Position numbers and translations under genes: made by a program. A stretch of 64,000 bases of DNA from Tethya wilhelma (lineage: Eukaryota; Porifera; Demospongiae; Tethyida; Tethyidae). The notes under the pieces were generated by a model. It was not told the origin of the DNA, made no database searches, and saw only the letters and a program-made list of their open reading frames with translations. This document shows positions 1-15,752 of this stretch, piece after piece (the stretch's first letter is position 1; each line of letters opens with the position of its first letter). The DNA lies in assembly GCA_964030475.1 (NCBI GenBank), contig CAXIPT010000001.1, forward strand, positions 6,160,182-6,224,181. Direction: 5' to 3'.

Positions 1-4767
<4,767 letters not shown>

Positions 4768-4823
4768 GTAGGTCATTTCTCTGTAAATTTTCTGTTGATT
4801 CGATGTTACTGTGTGTATGTATG

Positions 4824-6995
4824 TTATACGGTGGCTTCCCAATAGTGCTCTCTACAAGTGCTGAGGAAAGCTTTTGTGAGTTTTAGGCCTTGTATGCAGT
4901 CGATACAATCTGTTAGTGAGAGCCTCTGAGCAACTTTAAAGGTTAATAATATTATTTTGTTTGACTATAGATTCAATTTGTTTCATGATAGTGACCATGC
5001 AATCACGGTTATTACACGTATATTTTGTGCTGCTGACTGCCCATTTCTGCAATACTTGTTATACACTATTGTTTTCAATTAACGCTATACATTTAGCAAC
5101 AAGGCAAGTTTCGATCTGCCCACGCATCATTACTTCTGAGACAGTCAGTTTTATGCTCAACTCTTTACCTTATAGTTTAATCCACTGCTTATAGCCAACT
5201 GCCTAGCATAATATTATAATAGGAATTAATTTAATTAACCTCATAATAATGCAATAATGATCTATAAAGTATTGTTATTATTAAAATTGCATTATAATAA
5301 TTATTATAAGTGTGACTGTAAAAGATATTATACAGACCATTATGTCCCCTTTTGGCTGTAGTACATGTGATGAGTGCAGCTATCACTTGTGTGGTCAATA
5401 GAAACACTCCCCACTTCATTGTACAATCAGGTCTCCTAGTTGTCTTATAATGGTTTTACTTAATCGTGATGAAGTTGTTGATCGGATGATGTTAAATCAC
5501 GGATGAGAGATTAGATTCCTTCTTGATTCTTTGATAGGTCTCATGCAGAGGTAGGAATTTTGAACTGATGCAACGATTTTGTCCCTATTTTATACTAATT
5601 TTGCCAGACTGATGTATTATAGTATACATCATGCATGTGACTAGTGACACATCAGCATAATTGTAATGGTGTGGTTTCACAATGTTCTGTAGATAATTGT
5701 ATTTCAACAAAATCTGGAATCTGAAAGAACAATACAGTGTTCATGAACAGTACATAAATCATGTTGAAAATTGAGTTCAGGAACTGTATGAAATGTTATC
5801 TTGCATTATACTCTATTGTTTTTAACTTCCCAACAAATATAACATGATATTGTGCACATGTACATGTGCATGTGTCTTTTCTTCTCAAAGTAATGATCAA
5901 AGATTCATCATCGTAAGATGGATCCTTGATTGTACGAATTAAGCTTCCTATCAGATACGTATATAGGAACTATAAATGTATGCTGTAAAGCACTGAACAG
6001 CATGCTCGTAGTTTTTATAGTTCCACCTTAATTTGATTTTTTCAATGAAATTAATGAAGAATCACAAAAGGTCCCTTTGTATGCAAAACCCCGTATATGA
6101 CGAAGTTGGACAATATAATGTATAGACAGTCATTTTGCCCGCTTACCAGAAATCTAATGCTCCCCATGCATACATCAACTCAGCTAGCCAATTAGTCTAA
6201 GACATATTCAAGCCAAAATTTTCACCTCCAAGATTCATGCAAGTTACTTATCTTCAAGGTTTATTCCCAGTATACGGTAGTATACACATGGTGCAGGATT
6301 AAGACTTGGATTAGTTCCATGAGAGAATGAGGATGGTCCTCACCTTTACCATAGGAGACGGGTGCAAACAAAAAACAATTAATAATTATTAGTTTTAAAA
6401 AAACTTAATTGTAGAAAATTATTTATTCTGTTCAGTTGTTACATCAAACAGTACAATATTGTGATCAATAGCTAGATAAGTTAATGTTTATAGTATAAAT
6501 GCTCGCATACGAAACACAAACTCTGGGCCTGGAAGTGAGGCTTTGCTAGCTTATGCCAAGTTCTGATTGGCCAATATGGCTTAGCAAATTGAAAATGGTC
6601 AGCTACAAACCACTTTTGTCACAGCCAATGACAGATTGTTATAGTCCACACTACACACACTTACATGTGTAAACAAGTATAACTGCTATATCTGAGTCTT
6701 TGTGCCATCGCTTAGCAATTGTACAGTTCCACACACGCACACACAGGTACATAATAGTTCTTAAATGATGAGGAGTCGGAGGGGGAGGGGCAGAAAGAGA
6801 GAAAGCAATTATGCTGCCCATTTTCACAAGCAACAAAAAACTGACAGCGCCTGCAGAGTTTCATGCATGTGGGTTACTATTTTTCCTTTTCAGCTATTCC
6901 ATCACTCTGAATTCAATGATTATTGTGTAAACAAACTCATCAATTTAAGTTGGATTGTCATTTTGCCTCCTGTTCATTCACTCACTCACTTACTC

Positions 6996-7045
<50 letters not shown>

Positions 7046-7230
7046 GAGAAGCAACTTCATTGGATTTGTATGCATATGTACACTCAAATCAATGAGGGGT
7101 GGAGGCCCCAGGACCATGTGGTCATAACACTATACAAAAGTATTGCACCTGTAAGGTACCTGGCTCCAGCCGCTATAGTACAAATTAGTAATGCTATAGT
7201 ACACATTAAGTATACACTTATAGTTACAGA
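4824..7230. other. Gene-free AT-rich stretch
   Basis: No convincing exon on either strand. 4846-4960 resembles the interior of the repeat at 19640-19750 (shared gctctctac and gagc-ctctgagcaa segments). A (CT)n tract is at about 7000-7041. Open frames here are short and lack family signatures. It could be intergenic, or intron sequence upstream of the exon at 7984. Confidence 0.6.
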
Positions 7231-7239
7231 TGATGGTTG

Positions 7240-7929
7240 TTAGTCTGAGCATTTGTTTCTGCTACACCAGATCTGGTGTGAGGCTGTTATGGCTGTTTTT
7301 GAAAGGTGAACCTGCAGCTTGTAGAGAGGCTTGCTCTCAATGTTCAGTGACGATGCTAGTTTGGTGAAACTGTCTGGGTTTGGGAGTCCACGGGATCCAA
7401 CTTCGATCGTGATGGTCTCAGCATTGTAGCCTGCTGTAGTGGCTGATGTTACCAAGTCTAGGTATCTCTCTTCCTTACGATTCACTGCTGCTTGGTAGCT
7501 TGTTTCAAAGCAAACTGTTAGTTCGATGAACCAAATCTGCTTTGACGAATCATCCCAGACTACAATGTCTGGCCGTTTATCTGTTGATACTATGTGTTGG
7601 GGAAATTGGTAGTCACTTAGATCCACTGTAGCCGAAGTTGATTCTGGCAATGCTTGTCTGATGTGGTCATAGAGAGGGGCGAGAACAGCGTCATGGCGAA
7701 CATCATACCGTCTCAGGTCGAGAGCCTTCTTGCAGTTGTTCAGCACATGAATAAGGCTCTGGCGTTCTCCGCACAGGGGACAGGCGTCCGTGTCCTTCTT
7801 CTTCCAGAGATGGAGGTTTGCGTTGTGGGCTAGTGTATCGTGGGAGGCATTCAGGGCAAACTTGAATGGTTCTGGTGGTAGAGATGTCACAGCCTCTGCC
7901 CAGATGGCAGCTGATGAGCCAGCAGCCAT
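7240..7929 (-). mobile_element. Non-LTR-type retroelement C-terminus: zinc knuckle plus restriction-like endonuclease domain
   Basis: A continuous frame ends with a stop at 7240. Its N-terminal part has CPLCGERQSLIHVLNNC, a C-x2-C...H...C knuckle of the kind that follows reverse transcriptase in many retroelements. Downstream, RPDIVVW and IELTVCFE, then RKEERY and EVGSRGLP, form a PD-(D/E)xK-like nuclease pattern known from restriction-like-endonuclease retrotransposons. No reverse transcriptase domain is present: the frame is cut by a (CT)n tract at 7938-7979, directly followed by an NBEAL exon. This looks like a 5'-truncated copy in an NBEAL intron, on the opposite strand to the host gene. 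Assignment to a specific clade is not possible from this fragment. Confidence 0.7.
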
Positions 7930-7983
7930 TCGATTGAATCTCTCTCTCTCTCTCTGTCTCTCTCTCTGTCTCTCTCTCAACAG

Positions 7984-10900
7984 AAAAAGAGAGTGTGGCC
8001 TCATTCCTGAAGCTCCTCCTCTCCATGTTGGATGGCAGTGCCATAAACCAACAGGTGTTCTTCCTCTCTGAGGGTCCATCCACCATTGGAGCCCTCCTGC
8101 AGAAGATACCCGCCTCACTACTGACGGTGCCAGCTCTCTCCACCATACAGGAACTAGTGGAGCACTTCAGCCACATCCCCGAACACAAATGTGACTTGTA
8201 CAAGTACCTTCTCTTTGACTTCAGGATATGGAGTCGACCTGGCTTTGCTGTCAGGATCGGTAAGATCAGATAGAGGAAGCTTTCTACAGTGTGTGTGTTT
8301 GTGTTACAGTGTCTTCACTGCTCTTGCACCCCTCCAGGTCATACCCAGTACATTTCAACCATCGTGAAGGACAACATGCCTTCGTGTAGACAGAATTTTG
8401 GTGTTCAGTTCCTGCTGGATGTTATTAGAGTCTTTTACAGGTTTGAGTTAATATAACAATACAATGGTCATGCTGTGGTCAGCTTCCTAATGTAAGTAAA
8501 TTCTGTCTTGGCTCAATAACTTTAGTAAGGTAGCTAGTTACAGCAATTGGAATATTTTTACAATAAAGCTGACAACTAAAATATTATTGGTCTGCAAACA
8601 AGTTCACTATTTAGTATCCTGTAGCTTCTCCCTGTCTTTCAACTACCTTTAGAAGAACTCTTTTGAGATGGTTAATGTAACGACAACATTTTTCTGTATC
8701 AATTGTACCCCAAAACTGCTTAATACCGTCTACAAGTTGGAGCTTGTTCTTTGGCTTGATTTCACGATGTAGGTACTCCTTCAACTCGTGCCACACATTT
8801 TCTATTGGGTTACAGTCTGGAGATTCTGGTGGGGTGCGCCACCATTCTATTTTATTCCTTTCAAAGAATTCCTTGGCCAGCCGTGATGTGTGTTTTGAGT
8901 CATTGTCTTGCATAAAGCAATGAGTGGATGGGAAGTGACTCTCAATGAATGGCAGCAGATAATAGTCTAAAATTTGGACATAGAAAGAAGCATCCATTCT
9001 GCCCTCAAACATACAAATCTGTGTTGCTCCTCTTCTACTTATTGCAGCCCAAATGTGTATTTTAATAAGATGCTTTGGTTTTGGCTTATGTGCTGTTGGT
9101 TTGCTAGCCTGTCTTTGACTTTCAAGCTGAACCGAAGTTTCTTTGCTCCAGATGACGTCATCAAAATTGTCGTTCTCAGAGAGACATTTATTTGCCCACT
9201 CAAGTCTCTTTACTTTGTTAACTGTGTGAACATGTTGATTGTAGCGTGTTCCATGAAATATCCATCCTAGTATATGTCTGGCTCTTTTAATTGCTGAAAG
9301 GCTTATCTTAAATCCACACTGGTCAAGAATAGCACGTAATTGTGTTGCTGTGGTTTCGTCATCGGAGTTCATTTTTGCTTCAACAGCACGTAAAATTTCT
9401 GATGTAATTATGTTTTTTCTTCCAGATCTTGACTTTTTTGTTAGTCTGCTTGTTTTCTTGTATTGGAGAAGAACTCTAAATATTGCCTGACAAGACACTT
9501 CAACACCATTCTCTGTTGCAAGCTCTTGGGCTATCTGAGCAGCACTTTGCCCACTTTGCCTATGTTGCAGAATGGTTCTCTTCAGAGTCAGTGATTGTCT
9601 TGGCATGATCGTGGAATTGCAGCTAAATATACGCTTTCTGAACAACCATAGCTCATAGCTTATATACTCTTTCTAAAGCAGCATGCAGTTGTGTTACATC
9701 CTATCCCACGATGTCATAGAATTGGGGTAGGATTAGGGGTAGGATTGGGGTAGGATTAGGGGTAGGATTGGGGTAGGATTGGGGTAGGGTTGGAGTAGGA
9801 GTGGGGTAGGATCAGGTAGGTAGGATCGACACTTAAACAGTTGTCTAATTTCACAGTCATTGTCAATGATGCAGAGTATATTACCTCACTGTATCTGGCT
9901 CAGTTATAACTGTGTTCATGTTCATGTGAGCTGTAATTCTCTAATTATTGAGCTGTAACTCTGTGACATAGGACAATTTGCATCCAGATACTGATGACTA
10001 GAATCATCCACTTATGAAAAATTTAAAAAAATAAAAAAGAAGTAAAATTGTGGTCATTCACTTTATAATCATAGCATACCTCCCGATGAATTTTTTATCT
10101 TTGTCATGTGTATATGTCTGTTTCAGTTCTATGGGCAGTACTGTGCCCAATACCTCCTTGGATGTCATTCCATTGGATGAAGAAGATCAGCAGAGCATCA
10201 GAGCTGCCATTTTGATGAGTGAGTTTCATGTCATTCTCCTTGTCTTTGAAGAACAGTCTCTCTAAAGATGTTCTCTCATCTTTGTCTTCAGATGTGAAGC
10301 TCTATGTAATGAATGACATACACTGGGATGAAGTGGATGCTATAATGTCCTTCTTGGCAGCTGCAACTGATTCAAATTTGGTAAGATAATTTTGGGGGCA
10401 TACTCTCAATGAGAACACAACTGACTAACTGACTCACTGGCCATCCTCTCTTTCAGCAAGAGGAAATCTTGAGGTTGTTGTTGAAGCTCCTGACCAATGC
10501 TCCGTGTCACTTCACCCTAGGAGAGCAGCTGTGGGAGAAGGGCCTCCCTCTCCTCGTCCTGGTCAGAGCTCAGAGCATGTCAGTCCGACTGCTGGCCATT
10601 AAGGTATATACTCACCTAGAGATACATGTACTTGTATGCACATTGTTCCAGTATCTGCTGCATGGATGCTACTGTAAATCTGGAAATTTGCATGTGTTAA
10701 TATATTCACGTTTTATTTTTCTGCGTTATCTATTTTTCGTGATGTAGTGAAAGAATTTTACGTAGGAACAGGTTGTTCATATTGTTTACTTTACTTTTGC
10801 ATTTTCATTTTTCGCGGTAACCTCAAACCGTGAAATATAGGCCACAGTGAAAATTTCCGGATTAATGCTATATGGTGATTATATTATGTACACACTGTAG

Positions 10901-11069
10901 AGTAGTATCATTCCTAGGTTCCTTTTATATTTTGATCGTACAGTTCAAGTAGTGTTGTTGTGGCTAATGTTGAAGTGGCTGATAATGTTTGTCTCTTGTC
11001 ATGGTCACACCATCTCCACCCTTTGTAATATTGTGCACCTGCACACTCACACACTCACATGTTCACACA

Positions 11070-11150
<81 letters not shown>

Positions 11151-13198
11151 NACACACACACACACACACACACTTACAGATCATATCTCACCTCTGGGGC
11201 CAACACAGCTACAACGAATCAGGTCCAATCTGTGCTGCTTTCAAGAATGGTAGTCTAGCAGCTGCTCTCGGTCACATGGCTGAACACCAGATGTCCTCAT
11301 CCGTAGTGCTGGGTCTGTATGAGCTGTGCGTGGCTAAGAACCCCAAAGACTTCTCTGGTATGGGGATAGGGTTGAAGTAGTGTTGTTGTGGCTAATGTTG
11401 AACTGGCTGACAATGTTTGTCTCTTGTCATGGTCACACCATCTCCACCCTTTTGTAGTATTGTGTACCTGCACACTCACACACTTAGCCTCGTGAACCAG
11501 TCCAGCTAGTCTATCCCTTGACCACGCTTCTTTCACCACCAAAAAAGGCAGGGTCTAGGATTGGCAAGCATAAGCCTGCATTATAGTTTGGGCTTGTTCT
11601 GCTTCCATCGCTGTAAAAATATTGGTCAAGTAGCTAGCATTGGTTATTGCTGAGCATTGGGAATTTTTGTTGACCAAAGCAAAAATTTACAAAAATTTGC
11701 ATACGTAAATCAGCAAATTTAGACTCTGTACCTTCATATACTGTCCATGCATACCAACAGATTACATCTCCAATCTCGACATATACCTGTCGGTCCTTCA
11801 ACTCCTACGCAAAGCACCTCTGATGGTCCGACACACCATATGTCAACAAGTCATCTCCATGCTCTACCACACTCCCGATCACGTGGCAGACATTGCACAG
11901 TCGTTTGGCTGGGAGAACCTGTTCCTCTGGCTCCTCACCCCCTACGTCCCCGAGGAGTACCCCACCAATGGCGAGGTGACCCCTGGTAATAACGAGCTTA
12001 GTACCTCTCTCAAGGAAGAGGCACGAGATGAAAATGGTGAGGTGGACCATCATCCAGTTTCCACTCGTAGCACCTACATACGAGTGTCATCCAGTCATGA
12101 CAACGTCATTCGTAGCAGGACATCCTCTCAACAAGAAGAAGAACAAGAAGAAGAAGAACGAGAAGAAGAAGAAGAAGAAAGCACAGAGAAGGTTGCTGCT
12201 AACTTGAGTCAGACTCGAGAGAACCATTCCAAGATGAATGGTGAAACTGATGAAGTGTTTATAGCCAGTGATGATAGAAGCATCAACAGCAGCAGAGAAG
12301 ACATTGTGTCCTTGGACAGTAAAGCTCACGATGAAGAAACAAGCCAGCCAAACTCCTCACCACCTCAGAAGCCCACCTCCATTAACATTTCTTTCACTAA
12401 TAATGGCACTGATTCTAGCACAGCTCAACCTGTTCTAACAAACGGTGACTCCACTGTGACAGCTGGAGATGGAGACAAATTGCAAGTCTCAAAGATTGCT
12501 CAGATCAGAACATCGTCCGTAGTCCGGAGTGGCTACAGTCCCAGCCCAGCTGAGACTGATGATGTGAACTATCGTTGTCGGAGCCCAGCTTTTCTTGCTG
12601 CTGAAACAATAGGAGATCGCACTATATCCATAGTGAAGAATTCCGTTGTAGACACCTCGAACTACAAGTTGAGAACTAAGTCAGAAAGAAAGAGCGTAGT
12701 CAAAAGCCGTGATTCAGTGACGTACGCTACAACGTGGTGTGAACATCCCGAAGAAGAGGACGAGGAAGTGATGAGAACATACACGGCCGTCACAGAGGCC
12801 ATTGGGTATGTGCTGTGGCGCTCTGTTGACTACGATAACAACAGGCCGCCTTGGAAGGTGTGGGGGAAGTTTTTTGCCTCTCTGGATACGTTTGCTGGTG
12901 AGCATGTGTTGATTGTTCCAGCTTCCACCGTGAAGCAGAGGATCTTTGTGCTGTTGATGAACGCAGTGACGTTGGACATCCAGGAGCAAGGTGTGTGTTT
13001 GTGCGTGCTCATTTCCAGGCTCTTCCCATTGCAGATATTTATAAGGGCAACGCTTGGGAATAAAGTAATATTTTCTTCTTCTTGTGTAGGTGTCAACAGA
13101 GACTCTCTCTTGGATGTCATTGTGCAGCTCTCAGAGATGCTGGAGACGTTTATCATCACCAACTACACCAACTTCTACACTAGCAAAGCAGGTGAAGC

Positions 13199-13277
<79 letters not shown>

Positions 13278-13278
13278 N

Positions 13279-13323
<45 letters not shown>

Positions 13324-14212
13324 ATTGTTTTGCCTTGCACATAGCCTCATCCCCCTTCCCTCCTTGTATGTGTTCTCAGGTCAAGAGGATCGTGATGTGA
13401 TGGTCCTCAAATTGGCTCACAATTTCTTTCCCGATCTCAACTCAAAGCGCTGCACTATTGAGGTATCATGATATACTGTCAGAGAAGGTTGTGCATGTGA
13501 CAGTGGTGATGAGTATTAATTCTTTGTCTGGGTCATGATTGCAGCTAATGGAGAAGTACTTGAACATGCTGTCATCGGCTCAGATATTTGAGAGTGTGTT
13601 ACATCAAGGAGGCAAGGAGTTGGAAATCTGCCAGTCTGCCATCAGACTGTTCCTTGCTTGTGTCTCTAAAGAGGACAAGGATGTAAGTGGGAATTTATGT
13701 GCTGTGTGGCAAATGTTAGTGAAGATTGTTTCCATCAAATGTCGTAGTGTTGAGTGTAATTTTCTCTTCTATCTTTAGTACTATGTTGCAGCGTGTCTCA
13801 AACTCCAGCACCTTGGTAAATGCCCCTCCCTTCCCAAGCCTGAAATTTACTTCATTCTCAGCAATCTTAGCCGAATACTCAACGAAGCTATACAGAATGG
13901 TACTTAACCCTGATAATGACATAATTATGATGTAATTATAATTTTGATCCAATAATGTACTCCTTTGCTGTTGTTTTGTTTGTTTGTTTATTTATTTGTT
14001 TTTTGTCCTCTATAGGTGAATCAGAGAGACCTCACTACATATCGGATGTAATCAGAAGCCTGTTCACCCAACACCTCGGCCATCTTGAAGTGACCCAGCA
14101 CCTCCCTCATCTGCCAGATGTGAGAGCTCCAACTTTTAGTGGACAGTTTGTCACCTACTCCACCGAGAGTGAGTGGAGAGGATACCAAGATGGAATGGTA
14201 TGATTATAGTCC

Positions 14213-14302
<90 letters not shown>

Positions 14303-15360
14303 GCAAAACAAAACAAACTGAATTCTCATCTTATGTTTGTGAGCAAGATTCTCTTCTTTTGCACACATCATCTTGCAATTGAAAAATCAATAATTTTGAA
14401 TGCACTCCAACTTTCTTGAGCCCTCTTACTGCTGTAGCTTGATAGATTTCTTCTCTTGCCTCCTTGCAGTTGAAGACAGAAGAAGTTCAATACAATGCTG
14501 TCTTGATACCATGGCTCTACAAGCTCTCCAGTCATCTCCAGGAGTGCCATGAAGTAGCCCACCATGATGAGGAGCAGAGGAGACAACAGATTTGCTCTCA
14601 CGAGGACAAGTACCAGGTACTGTTGTTGGCACATTAGCAATGTTTGATATATCAGGTATGGTCCAACCCCACAAATGGATGAAAGTTCTCCTAGTCAATC
14701 TATCCACGACTGATAGTCCAGAATGGATCATTCTAATGGAAACTTTCATCCATTATTGGAACAGGAACATATGTGTACTTCATTCTTGCTATTCTTAGAC
14801 TTTGTGTTTTATTGTGTGTGGCTCTCACCCACTCAGTTGGAGGTCTCTCAGAAGTTTTATGAACTCTATGAACAAGAAGTACGACGTCAGAAGAGTGTTG
14901 ACAGTCAGCAGAGGAATGAGCTGTCAGTCACTCTTCAAAAGTGGAAGACCAGTCGGAGATTCTTCACTGGCGAAAGAGGGGCATGGTCTTCTAGGTTAGT
15001 AAGTTAGTAACCACTGATGCAATAGTTAGCTTATCTCTATAAATGTTTACTTATGCCATTTTTTTTGTTGTTGTTGTTTTGTTTGTTTTGTTTTTTTCCC
15101 TCTGATTATTTAGAAAACCTGAACCCTATCTCTGGAAGTTGGATCGTACTGAGAATTTCTCTCGGATGCGACTGAGATTGAACAGAAATTACAACTTCAA
15201 CAAGCACACTGATGCCAGCCAACTTAGAGACACGGGAACAGTCCTTACTAGCGAGCCAGAGGAGACTATGCCTGCACACGCTTCTTGTCTGCTCTCAAAA
15301 GTGACAGCGAAACGTGGCTCCGTTTCAAGCTTCCTGGACGAAGAAGACGTCCTTCTGGAG
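7984..15360 (+). CDS. NBEAL: Neurobeachin-like protein, copy B, N-terminal and middle exons
   Basis: The gene is already in progress at 7984; upstream exons are not recognised. Exons: 7984-8259, 8338-8440, 10127-about 10217, 10292-10380, 10457-10602, 11180-11357, 11761-12990, 13090-13191, 13380-13462, 13545-13682, 13779-about 13917, 14016-14199, 14470-14615, 14837-14996 and 15113-15360. The early exons encode helical repeat sequence (IVKDNMPSCRQNFGVQFLLD, EEILRLLLKLLTNAP). The 1.2-kb exon at 11761 begins with an ordered segment (VRHTICQQVISMLYHTPDHV), then has a long polar linker with a run of Glu (about 12125-12180). From 13159 it is nearly identical to copy A. At 15360/15361, in the middle of the PH-linker exon, the match to copy A (position 2324) ends abruptly and a hairpin repeat begins. 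The remaining half of that exon, the PH end and the first half of BEACH are missing here; BEACH resumes at 25125. Confidence 0.85.
8611..9606 (-). mobile_element. Tc1-like (DD34E) transposase with first catalytic Asp replaced
   Basis: An intact frame of about 331 residues from MPRQSLTLKRT (an upstream in-frame Met at 9645 is also possible) to EATGY. The N-terminus is a helix-turn-helix (SGQSAAQIAQELATENG). The catalytic core shows MQDNDSKHTS for the second Asp and CNPIENVWHELKE for the Glu, 34 residues apart, as in Tc1-type elements. The first catalytic position, normally TDE or similar, reads SKE (Lys codon at 9142-9144), which should abolish catalysis. It lies in an intron between NBEAL exons 8338-8440 and 10127, antisense to the host gene. 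Clear terminal inverted repeats were not found by eye. Confidence 0.88.
9721..9830. repeat. G-rich minisatellite, unit about 11-12 bp
   Basis: Repeats of ggggtaggatt(a/g) for about 110 bp, degenerating to the right. It contains TTAGGGG-like words but no regular TTAGGG array. Confidence 0.85.
10665..10875. mobile_element. Degenerate palindromic MITE in NBEAL intron
   Basis: The left end ctgtaaatctggaaattt and the right end gaaaatttccggattaatg are imperfect inverted repeats. The interior is rich in ttttcgtg / tttttcgcgg, as in the element at 2792. Ends are approximate. Confidence 0.5.
10945..11487 (+). repeat. Direct repeat pair flanking an NBEAL exon
   Basis: About 115 bp at 10945-11060 recurs at about 11374-11487 with a few differences (shared gtgttgttgtggctaatgtt and gtcacaccatctccaccctt). 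The two arms flank a (CA)n tract containing an N (11151) and the exon at 11180-11357. Confidence 0.85.
11080..11171. repeat. (CA)n microsatellite with assembly N at 11151
   Basis: A long CA tract ending just before the acceptor cttacag of the exon at 11180. A single N marks an unresolved join. Confidence 0.9.
13200..13320. repeat. (CA)n microsatellite with assembly N at 13278
   Basis: Pure CA tract in an NBEAL intron with one N. The copy A equivalent is much shorter (261-304). Confidence 0.9.
14212..14301. repeat. (CAA)n-(TAA)n compound microsatellite, copy B
   Basis: Equivalent of 1179-1265 in the same intron, with different unit numbers. This is one of the main length differences between the two NBEAL copies. 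Confidence 0.9.
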
Positions 15361-15427
15361 AACATTTTGTATTGTGTCTATGGGACATTCGACCCATTCC
15401 TACTATACGTACTACCGTACGTATGAT
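15361..15427 (+). repeat. Hairpin-ended dispersed repeat, copy 1
   Basis: A segment of about 67 bp starts aacattttgtattgtgtc and ends in the perfect hairpin atacgtac-tacc-gtacgtat. It is nearly identical to 19774-19840 and close to 21180-21247. Its first base is exactly where NBEAL copy B stops matching copy A. Confidence 0.85.
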
Positions 15428-15752
15428 ACTGAAATGCTATCATCTGTATGATCAATTCCATTGTGTATTGTTCGTATCCTAGCATGGATTGTCATACAGA
15501 ATGAGTACTCTTCTGAATGGGGAATCTATGTACCAACTGCTGTGAGTTAAGACAATTGGTGTGCATTTTTTTTGCAAGATTGTTATTCTACATATTCCAC
15601 TTTGAAAATGTTTATACACATACTCAATGATATCCAAGTTATATAGACCAGTAAATGTTGTGATGTCAATTAACATCCTTTGATACCTTGTTACTGAAGC
15701 CTAAAATATAACATCATAGTTTATCTTTTCCTGTGTGTGTTGCAATTGTACA

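Noticed and set aside
9721..9830. CRISPR-like or true telomeric array
   Set aside because: The unit is 11-12 bp with no spacers and drifts in sequence; this is animal DNA, and the unit is not TTAGGG.
10952..11380. Thr-His repeat proteins from CA tracts (also at 13090, 21548, 45495, 49310)
   Set aside because: Dinucleotide repeats read in all frames without stops; no start context or conserved sequence.
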